Below, piece after piece: positions 1-4,888 of a DNA stretch of 6,487 bases. The notes below the pieces were generated by a model that searched no databases, was not told the DNA's origin, and saw only the letters and a program-made list of their open reading frames with translations. Within the stretch, counting starts at the first letter, position 1; every line of letters begins with the position of its first letter. Source of the DNA: an uncultured Micavibrio sp. (GTDB lineage: Bacteria > Pseudomonadota > Alphaproteobacteria > Micavibrionales > UBA1664); assembly GCA_913057885.1 (NCBI GenBank), contig CAJXOI010000049.1:1-6487 (forward strand), given 5' to 3'. A program made the position numbers and the translations under genes.

Positions 1-8
1 GGGTGGTT

Positions 9-527
9 TTAAAATCCGGCCCCTATACCCTTGCGATCATACATCAATTGTGATGCATTAATTTTGCGTTGCTTGTTGGACCCGTCGCCTTGTCCAGCTC
101 CATAAAATGAGGACTCTTTCATTTCTTTTTTCAAAATGGCTTCGACATCGGGGATTTTATCTTTACGAATCTCGCTCACACACGCACGGAAGAAATTGCA
201 TGATTTGGTCTCCCAATCATAAAATTCCCCCTGCCATTCCTTACCTTGAATGATGCATGATACAACAGTATATTCATTATTTAATCTTTTATATTGTTCG
301 GCCTTTATGACACAAACCTGCTCGACAGGCGGTTTTCCGTCCATAGGTGTATCAGGCATAAATTGCATTTCTGCTTCGATAATTGTTTTATCATGATTAC
401 AGCGAACTTCGGCCTCACATGTCATATTACGCTCAGCATCATAGGTCAGCCAAGGTTGCGTCTCATAAACATTGAGGTCACGTCCCACGCCCAACTTCTT
501 CATTAATTCGCTATAATTAACTTTCAT
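9..527 (-). CDS. Hypothetical protein, 172 aa, cysteine-containing, no recognised family
   Basis: I do not recognise this protein. The frame is complete, from ATG to a TAA close to the window edge. It has no hydrophobic N-terminal signal and no membrane segment, so it is probably cytoplasmic. Six cysteines lie at about residues 37, 43, 72, 91, 110 and 116; the C-x5-C pairs 37/43 and 110/116 could bind metal or be redox active, but no known motif fits. The middle (about 45-105) alternates charged and beta-like stretches, and aromatic residues surround the second Cys pair (FYDWETKSCNFFRAC). The tail from about 143 is Gly-rich and polar, ending in RKGIGAGF. The gene is divergent from uppP with a 41-bp gap. 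No Shine-Dalgarno sequence precedes the ATG; a weak -10-like box ends 7 bases before it. Coding is supported by the intact frame and start placement, not by homology. Confidence 0.7.
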   Translation of the reverse strand: MKVNYSELMKKLGVGRDLNVYETQPWLTYDAERNMTCEAEVRCNHDKTIIEAEMQFMPDTPMDGKPPVEQVCVIKAEQYKRLNNEYTVVSCIIQGKEWQGEFYDWETKSCNFFRACVSEIRKDKIPDVEAILKKEMKESSFYGAGQGDGSNKQRKINASQLMYDRKGIGAGF

Positions 528-530
528 AGC

Positions 531-559
531 TTTAGATATACAGTATTTTCGATTAAAAT
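531..559 (+). promoter_or_regulatory. Candidate promoter for uppP
   Basis: TTTAGA (531-536) and TAAAAT (554-559) are spaced by 17 bases; the -10 box matches consensus at 5 of 6 positions and the -35 at 4 of 6. The -10 ends 9 bases before the uppP ATG, so the expected transcription start is within a few bases of the start codon. This fits the absence of a Shine-Dalgarno sequence. The promoter overlaps the oppositely directed candidate promoter of the 172-aa protein gene. Confidence 0.4.
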
Positions 560-564
560 TGCAA
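535..564 (-). promoter_or_regulatory. Candidate promoter for the 172-aa protein gene
   Basis: On the minus strand TTGCAA (564-559) and TATATC (540-535) are separated by 18 bases. Each matches the sigma-70 consensus at 4 of 6 positions. The -10 box ends only 7 bases before the ATG, so a transcript would begin at or next to the start codon. The match is weak; the argument is mainly position, since this 41-bp gap must hold any promoter not buried in a neighbouring gene. Confidence 0.3.
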
Positions 565-568
565 CATT

Positions 569-1408
569 ATGATTCTTTTGCCCATCTTTGTTCTCGCCAT
601 TATTCAAGGGATCACCGAGTTTCTTCCCATCAGCTCGAGTGGGCATCTGGTTCTGGTTCATGAAATCATGAATGGCGAACTTGATGATCTGGATGAAAAA
701 CGCATGGATATTGCTGTACATGTCGGCACATTGTTAGCCGTAATTTTGTATTTCAAAAGTGATTTTATTGACATGGTTTACGGCGGTTTTGATATTTTAA
801 CGGGCAAAATTCAGACATCAAACGCGCATCAAACAATGTTGATTTCTATTGCCTCTATCCCCATTGTTATTGCCGGTTTTGCGCTCTATTCCTTTAATAT
901 GACGATTTTTGATTCCTTACATATCATCGGGTGGATGACTTTGTTATTTGGGGTGTTGTTGTATATCTCGGACAAACGCCCGCAATCCAGTGAAACCATT
1001 CATGATTTCACAATAAAAACGGCATTCCTTTACGGTATTTTTCAAGTTCTGGCTTTGATCCCCGGCGTTAGCCGTTCCGGAATCACAATGACCGCAGGGC
1101 GTTTCATGGGGCATTCTCGAACAGAATCCGCACGCATGTCACTTCTGATGGGGATGGTAACGATCTCCGCCGCAGGAATCCTTATGGGCATTGATGTTTT
1201 TCAAGACAGCTCCTTATCCAATGATTTTATGGCGATGATAGGCATTGGCATTGTGCTTTCATTTTTTGCCGCTTATACCGCAATTTGGACGATGATGAAA
1301 TGGTTTGCAAGGCAAGGATCGATGGCGCCTTTCGTCATTTATCGCATCATTTTGGGAGTCACACTCCTCAGCCTTCTAAGCTTTGGTGTTATAGGTGAAG
1401 ATCTGTAA
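569..1408 (+). CDS. uppP: Undecaprenyl-diphosphate phosphatase (UppP/BacA)
   Basis: An integral inner-membrane enzyme that removes a phosphate from undecaprenyl diphosphate, regenerating the lipid carrier for peptidoglycan and other envelope polymers; extra copies are linked to bacitracin resistance. The 279-residue length fits the family (about 270). The N-terminal Q-x3-E motif is at Q13/E17 followed by FLPISSSGH with His26. The second signature, PGVSRSGIT, is at about 165-173 and carries the Ser168/Arg169 and Thr173 expected in the active site. Several long hydrophobic segments cover about 48-62, 90-108, 117-133, 150-165, 190-205 and 218-240. The ATG is nearly forced: an in-frame TAA lies 15 bases upstream at 554-556. 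No Shine-Dalgarno is visible. Its 3' end overlaps the convergent rsmD by 33 bp. Confidence 0.96.
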   Translation: MILLPIFVLAIIQGITEFLPISSSGHLVLVHEIMNGELDDLDEKRMDIAVHVGTLLAVILYFKSDFIDMVYGGFDILTGKIQTSNAHQTMLISIASIPIVIAGFALYSFNMTIFDSLHIIGWMTLLFGVLLYISDKRPQSSETIHDFTIKTAFLYGIFQVLALIPGVSRSGITMTAGRFMGHSRTESARMSLLMGMVTISAAGILMGIDVFQDSSLSNDFMAMIGIGIVLSFFAAYTAIWTMMKWFARQGSMAPFVIYRIILGVTLLSLLSFGVIGEDL

Positions 1409-1924
1409 GCTGGATTGCCCCTGATCTTTAACCTCTATTCGGTTAAGCTGCGTTGTAAGCGCAAGACTCCGTTCGGTTTCAACAATCACCAACGCACCAT
1501 CCGCCAACCAGTTTTGGTCAATTAAATTATTGATCGTAGGTTCTACCATATCCTGACGATAGGGCGGATCCATAAAAACAAGGCTAATATCCCCCGCCCC
1601 CTTTCCAAATTTCAGGGCATTTGCCTTTACCACGCGAAATTGATCATTTGTCAAAAACGCCGTGTTACGTTGAACCGCATGAATGTCCGTATCAATAAAC
1701 AGGCAATGTTTCGCCCCGTGTGATAATGACTCAAGCCCAAGCGCACCTGTCCCGCAATAAAGATCCAAAACCCGCGCCCCCTCAAACTGAAAAGGCTCAG
1801 CCCAAGGTGAGTGATTTAACATGTTAAATAAAGACTGCCGCATACGATCGGACGTCGGGCGCACATCTTTACCTTCAGGTACAAATAATTTTCGATTTTT
1901 ATACTGTCCGCCAGTAATTCTCAT
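1376..1924 (-). CDS. rsmD: 16S rRNA (guanine966-N2)-methyltransferase RsmD
   Basis: An S-adenosylmethionine-dependent methyltransferase that makes m2G966 in 16S rRNA of the small subunit. The 182-residue product shows the family landmarks in order: MRITGGQYKNRKL at the N-terminus, RPTSDRMRQSLFNML at 22-36, the SAM-binding loop VLDLYCGTGALG at 52-63, the acidic D78 region (FIDTD) after the second strand, and catalytic DPPY at 119-122. The frame is open further upstream to 2065, but the start at 1924 is preferred: MRI(T/S)GG is the usual N-terminus, and this ATG overlaps the rluB stop as ATGA (1924-1921), implying translational coupling. The stop is TAG at 1378-1376, inside the end of convergent uppP. 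Confidence 0.96.
   Translation of the reverse strand: MRITGGQYKNRKLFVPEGKDVRPTSDRMRQSLFNMLNHSPWAEPFQFEGARVLDLYCGTGALGLESLSHGAKHCLFIDTDIHAVQRNTAFLTNDQFRVVKANALKFGKGAGDISLVFMDPPYRQDMVEPTINNLIDQNWLADGALVIVETERSLALTTQLNRIEVKDQGQSSLQIFTYNTKA
1394..1433. other. Imperfect inverted repeat in the uppP/rsmD convergent overlap
   Basis: GGTGAAGATC (1394-1403) can pair with GATCTTTAACC (1423-1433), giving about 10 base pairs with one G-U pair and one bulged A; the 19-base loop contains the uppP stop codon. No T-run follows on either strand, so a standard intrinsic terminator is not supported. It could still act as a 3'-end structure for both convergent transcripts. It may also be chance. Confidence 0.25.
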
Positions 1925-2667
1925 GATTGAAAAAGCCCTGGTATTTGTTCCTGCAGATTTTTTTGTGATATTTCCTCGACCGCGCCCTCCTTTAATTGGC
2001 CTAACTGAAAAGGACCATAAGACAGGCGGATCAGACGATTGACCTGTAAATCCAAATGCTCGCATACTTTTCTGATTTCACGATTTTTGCCCTCTTTAAG
2101 GGTAAAACTCATCCAGGCATTGTCCCCTTGCTGTTTGTCCAATGATGCTTCAATTCCCGCGTATTTCACCCCATCAATGGTCACACCCTTTTTCAAACCA
2201 TCCAGTTTATCCTGTGTGATGTGACCATAGGCGCGAACCTTGTACCGCCGTGTCCATCCGGTCGAAGGCATTTCAAGATGACGGGACAACTCCCCATCAT
2301 TGGTCAAAAGCAGTAATCCTTCGGAATTCATATCCAATCGTCCAACAGAAATCAGCCGAGGAAGGTTGGCAGGCAAATTTTCAAAAACGGTCGAGCGTCC
2401 TTTTTCATCCTTATGCGTGGTTAATAACCCGCGCGGTTTGTGATATCGGAACAAACGTACCTCGCGCATGCCCTCTTTACTCACTGGCTTTCCATCAACA
2501 ATGATTTTATCCGATGGCAACACGTTTAATGCGGGTGATGATATTGCCTTTCCATTCACGCTGACGCGTCCGGCCTCAATCCATTTCTCAGCATCTCGAC
2601 GGGAACAAAGCCCCGCCCTCGCCATAACCTTTGCAATTCTGTCGCCTTTATGCGATTTATCATTCAT
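1921..2667 (-). CDS. rluB: 23S rRNA pseudouridine synthase, RsuA/RluB family
   Basis: Converts a uridine in rRNA to pseudouridine; RluB acts on position 2605 of 23S rRNA, and RluB rather than RsuA is inferred from the rsmD neighbour and domain style. From the ATG at 2667 the product is 248 residues. An S4 RNA-binding domain occupies about 9-60 (RIAKVMARAGLCSRRDAEKW...GRVSVNG). The synthase domain carries GRLDMNSEGLLLLTNDG at about 109-125 with catalytic Asp112, and EGKNREIRK near 192-200. An in-frame TTG at 2703 would add 12 residues, but these precede the S4 domain, and that TTG falls in the -35 position of a candidate promoter, so 2667 is preferred. The stop overlaps the rsmD start (ATGA). 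The start shares a CATG with divergent tadA. Confidence 0.94.
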   Translation of the reverse strand: MNDKSHKGDRIAKVMARAGLCSRRDAEKWIEAGRVSVNGKAISSPALNVLPSDKIIVDGKPVSKEGMREVRLFRYHKPRGLLTTHKDEKGRSTVFENLPANLPRLISVGRLDMNSEGLLLLTNDGELSRHLEMPSTGWTRRYKVRAYGHITQDKLDGLKKGVTIDGVKYAGIEASLDKQQGDNAWMSFTLKEGKNREIRKVCEHLDLQVNRLIRLSYGPFQLGQLKEGAVEEISQKNLQEQIPGLFQS

Positions 2668-3115
2668 GAACAAATCTATATCACCGATGGAGTCGGCAAT
2701 CAAACAAGCAATGATCGCCCATGAGAGAGATGAAGTGCCGATTGGCGCAGTATTAGTTTATGAAGGTGAAATTGTTGCTCAATCAGGGAATTTAACAATC
2801 ACACAATCCGACCCAACCGCCCATGCGGAAATCAATGTCATTCGCGAGAGATGCAGGCAATTAAATGCACAACGCATTCCCGATCATGATTTATATGTGA
2901 CCTTGGAACCTTGCCCCATGTGTGCCAGCGCCATTTCAAATGCCCGAATTCGCAAGGTTGTTTATGGTGCCTATGACCCAAAAAGCGGTGGAATCGATCA
3001 TGGGCCAAAAATTTTTTCACATCCACAATGCCACCATAAACCCGAGGTCATTGGTGGTGTTATGGAGCAAGAATGCCATAAAATTCTGTCAGAATTTTTT
3101 GAAGGTCGGCGTTAA
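2666..3115 (+). CDS. tadA: tRNA-specific adenosine deaminase TadA
   Basis: A zinc enzyme that deaminates A34 to inosine in the anticodon of tRNA-Arg(ACG), needed to read several Arg codons. The 149-residue product has the deaminase signature: DPTAHAE with zinc ligand His53 and proton-shuttling Glu55, then PCPMC with ligands Cys83 and Cys86. Asn42 of the substrate pocket is kept (GNLTIT), although the commonly following Arg is Leu. The C-terminal DPKSGGIDHGP...CHHKPEV and final EFFEGRR are typical of alphaproteobacterial TadA. Two starts are possible: ATG 2666, used here, and ATG 2687, which aligns best with typical N-termini (M-x16-VP). Neither has a Shine-Dalgarno. The frame is open further upstream, but that part is antisense to rluB. 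The stop TAA overlaps the ROK gene's stop. Confidence 0.94.
   Translation: MNKSISPMESAIKQAMIAHERDEVPIGAVLVYEGEIVAQSGNLTITQSDPTAHAEINVIRERCRQLNAQRIPDHDLYVTLEPCPMCASAISNARIRKVVYGAYDPKSGGIDHGPKIFSHPQCHHKPEVIGGVMEQECHKILSEFFEGRR
2675..2703 (-). promoter_or_regulatory. Candidate rluB-rsmD promoter inside tadA
   Basis: On the minus strand TTGATT (2703-2698) and TATAGA (2680-2675) are spaced by 17 bases, each 4 of 6 to consensus. Seven bases separate the -10 from the rluB ATG at 2667, which would make the mRNA leaderless or nearly so. The site lies inside the first codons of tadA, as it must because the two genes have no gap. The score is modest and rests mostly on spacing and position. Confidence 0.3.
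3080..3098 (-). terminator. AT-rich inverted repeat, possible terminator after the ROK kinase gene
   Basis: AAAATTCTG and CAGAATTTT form a perfect 9-bp inverted repeat around a single T, folding as a 7-8 bp stem with a 3-5 base loop. It lies 13 bases beyond the ROK stop codon on the minus strand and within the last codons of tadA on the plus strand, where it is followed by two further T. The stem is A/T-rich and so weak, and there is no GC-rich core. Its placement fits a 3' end for the minus-strand transcript; termination there on the plus strand would truncate tadA. Confidence 0.3.
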
Positions 3116-4113
3116 TCTTCTTTAGGCCATAACCACGCCGCACCGCGAACACCAGAGGAATCTCCATGACGAGGGGGTTTTAACTGAGTATAAACAACAT
3201 CAGAAAAAATATAATTGCCCCATATTTCAGGCACACGTTTATAGATGTAATCAACATTGCTCATCCCGCCGCCCAAAACAATGACATCGGGATCGATAAT
3301 ATTCACAACATAGGCCAACCCACGCGCCAGACGATCACAATATCGTTCCATCGCGGCAACGGCTTTTTCTTCGCCGCGGGTGGCATTTTCGACAATATCA
3401 TGGGTCGACATGTCTTCCCCTGTCACTCGGGCGTAATCCATCTTTAACCCCGTACCACTGACCCATTCCTCCATCATGCCGCGCCGCCCGCAATAGGATA
3501 CCTCGCCGGGATATTCTGCCCATGCAATATCATCGGTCACATATTCAGGCAGTCCTTCTTTTTGTTCGGCGCGTCCACGCGTAAACATATCTGATTGAAT
3601 GCCATCCGGCGCATAAACACGCGGAAACGGCAAAGGGTTATGACCCCATTCGCCGCCAATTGCATTGGCGCCGCGAACAACCTTGCCATTGATGTAAAAA
3701 CCACCGCCACAACCTGTGCCAATGATTACGCCAAAGACACAATCTTTTCCTGCTGCGGCACCGTCTGTGGCTTCGGACACGACAAAACAATTAGCATCAT
3801 TTTCAATGCGCACCTCCCGGCCCAATGCCTTTTCCAAATCTTACTTCAACGGCTTACCAGTCATGAACAGAGCATTGGAATTTCTGACCGTGCCATCCTT
3901 TGGTGACAGGGACCCCGGCATGGCCATACCAACCGTACCAGCCTGCCCCGTGGCTTCCTCGGCCATTAACACCAGATCAACAAAATTTTTGACCTGTCCT
4001 TCATAGTCATCTTTTTTGGTCGGAATACGATGGCGATACAGTTCTTTCCCGTTGCGGGAATTCAGCCCGATGACCTCTGTCTTTGTCCCGCCAAAATCAA
4101 TTCCTATCCGCAT
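3112..4113 (-). pseudogene. mak: ROK-family sugar kinase (Mak/fructokinase-like) interrupted by an in-frame TAA
   Basis: ROK kinases phosphorylate free hexoses with ATP; the closest one I recall is E. coli Mak, which makes fructose-6-phosphate and also accepts mannose. Read through, the frame has 333 codon positions. It shows the phosphate-1 loop DFGGTKTEV (6-14), NDAN with the catalytic-base Asp106, the phosphate-2 loop GTGCGGG (about 132-138), GEWGHNPLP (154-162), and a Mak-like end (DPDVIVLGGGMSNVD, HGDSSGVRGAAWLWP). Codon 91 is TAA (3843-3841), between GKPLK and DLEKALGREV, with no frame change. The catalytic Asp is downstream, so the 90-residue product alone cannot work. Restart at TTG 3837 would lack the first ATP loop. 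Two oddities are a roughly 29-residue insertion after NPLP and a zinc motif reduced to SYCGRRGM. The start overlaps the cupin gene by 10 bp, with AGGT five bases before the ATG. Recent nonsense mutation, readthrough and sequence error all remain possible. Confidence 0.85.
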
Positions 4114-4784
4114 TTTTTACCTACAGATACTGGTTGATGATTATAATTCGCAACCACTTTTGCAAATGGTGCGTACGCTTCCCGTGACTGTGTAAGGATA
4201 GCAACAAAGCTGGTTTTTCTCTCTGATGGTTTCTCATTCATGAAAATATCCATCAATTTATCACCCTCAATCTTATCGTCACCAGCCTCATGACGGCTTG
4301 CCATAGTTTTTAAGAACGTATCGGCATGAACATTGTCATTAACATCATCTTTACGTCCATGCGCGTCCTCCAAACGATGGTTGTCGGCCTCGCGGCAAAT
4401 CCCTCTTTGAATTTCGTGCACAATAACAGGTTCATTTGTTTCATTAACCATACAATGGATTGCGCCACGGGGAATAAAAATTTGATTACCCTCACCGACG
4501 GTGATTTTTTCACCATTCAAAAGAACTGTTAAAGTGCCTTTTTCAACGGTCCAAACCTCATCCCGCTGTTCATGCATTTGCAGTGACAATATACCCATCG
4601 GTGTCGGATTCACGGTGATCCGTTTTTCGCATTCGACAACAACATCATTTTCAACCTTTACGGACAGCGCATCCCACCGTCCCCATGGCCTCACGTCATA
4701 TGCGCCTTCAACATAATTATCAAGATTCTCTCTTACCACTCTCTCCAAACCCTCCCTCGGAAATCCGCTTCTATCTGGCGTCAT
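4104..4784 (-). CDS. Type II mannose-6-phosphate isomerase-like cupin protein with a C-terminal extension
   Basis: The core (about 28-145) matches the cupin domain of type II phosphomannose isomerases, which interconvert mannose-6-P and fructose-6-P. Landmarks are RPWGRW (32-37), LSLQMHEQRDEVW (67-78), GEGNQIFIPRGAIHCMVN (97-114), HEIQRGI (123-129) and the closing LEDAHGR (138-144). Probable metal ligands are His71, Gln73, Glu76 and His110; the family usually has His at position 73 (HHHR-AEHW type), so Gln there may change metal binding. There is no nucleotidyltransferase domain, unlike bifunctional ManC/AlgA. About 80 residues follow the cupin (146-226), polar and then more hydrophobic; I do not recognise them. 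Overlap with the kinase gene suggests an operon in which kinase and isomerase handle mannose or fructose. A non-catalytic sugar-binding cupin is the alternative. Confidence 0.85.
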   Translation of the reverse strand: MTPDRSGFPREGLERVVRENLDNYVEGAYDVRPWGRWDALSVKVENDVVVECEKRITVNPTPMGILSLQMHEQRDEVWTVEKGTLTVLLNGEKITVGEGNQIFIPRGAIHCMVNETNEPVIVHEIQRGICREADNHRLEDAHGRKDDVNDNVHADTFLKTMASRHEAGDDKIEGDKLMDIFMNEKPSERKTSFVAILTQSREAYAPFAKVVANYNHQPVSVGKKCG

Positions 4785-4791
4785 CTTTATA

Positions 4792-4797
4792 CTTCCT
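4792..4797 (-). promoter_or_regulatory. Shine-Dalgarno sequence of the cupin gene
   Basis: AGGAAG on the minus strand lies 7 bases before the ATG at 4784. It is the clearest ribosome-binding site in the window and supports this start. Most other genes here lack one. Confidence 0.65.
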
Positions 4798-4805
4798 TTT
4801 AACTT

Positions 4806-4818
4806 TTATCAACAATAA
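4806..4818 (+). repeat. 13-bp direct repeat, copy 1 (TTATCAACAATAA)
   Basis: Identical to the copy at 4854-4866, starting 48 bp before it. Each copy is itself a short interrupted palindrome (TTAT-CAACA-ATAA), the layout of a dimeric regulator site; this copy extends to TTTAT...ATAAA. It falls in the expected leader of the cupin gene. Its first nine bases differ from the DnaA box TTATCCACA at one position. Confidence 0.6.
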
Positions 4819-4853
4819 AGCTTGATCTGTGTGTTTGAACTGAATTATAACTG

Positions 4854-4866
4854 TTATCAACAATAA
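4854..4866 (+). repeat. 13-bp direct repeat, copy 2 (TTATCAACAATAA)
   Basis: The exact second copy of the repeat at 4806-4818. It covers the expected transcription start of the HAD phosphatase gene and lies just upstream of the cupin gene's TATAAT box. With a preceding G it also reads GTTATCAAC, a GTT/AAC hyphenated palindrome. A protein bound here could block one or both promoters; the regulator is not encoded in the window. Confidence 0.6.
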
Positions 4867-4888
4867 TTAAACATAAAGTGTTTGTGCT

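Larger units (their letters stand above)
4785..4888. promoter_or_regulatory. Shared divergent promoter region, cupin-kinase operon versus HAD phosphatase
   Basis: This 104-bp AT-rich gap is the longest non-coding stretch in the window. For the HAD gene (plus), TTGATC (4822-4827) and TATAAC (4846-4851) are spaced 18 bases apart, giving an expected start near 4858 and a leader of about 30 bases. For the cupin gene (minus), a perfect TATAAT box lies at 4849-4844, but the -35 position is poor. The two -10 boxes overlap, so polymerase binding in the two directions should compete. Two 13-bp direct repeats, listed separately, sit just past each expected transcription start. Confidence 0.5.

Noticed and set aside
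294..506. Plus-strand 70-residue frame inside the 172-aa protein gene
   Set aside because: Shadow of the minus-strand gene; no family resemblance, no ribosome-binding site, and composition typical of antisense frames.
1925..2065. A 47-codon upstream extension of the rsmD frame
   Set aside because: It is antisense-free but lies wholly within rluB coding sequence in another frame, and RsmD begins at MRITGG with an ATGA coupling to the rluB stop.
2468..2665. A longer tadA frame starting at 2468
   Set aside because: The extra 66 residues are antisense to rluB and have no deaminase similarity; family N-termini match the 2666 or 2687 start.
3837..3843. Deliberate split of the ROK kinase into two subunits by stop and TTG restart
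   Set aside because: The break is not at a domain boundary and no proper ribosome-binding site precedes the TTG; a point nonsense change is simpler.
4104..4120. A-run (AAAAAA, minus strand) at the cupin/kinase junction as a programmed frameshift site
   Set aside because: The kinase has its own ATG with an AGGT upstream, its frame has a TAA immediately before the A-run, and a normal 10-bp operon overlap explains the arrangement.
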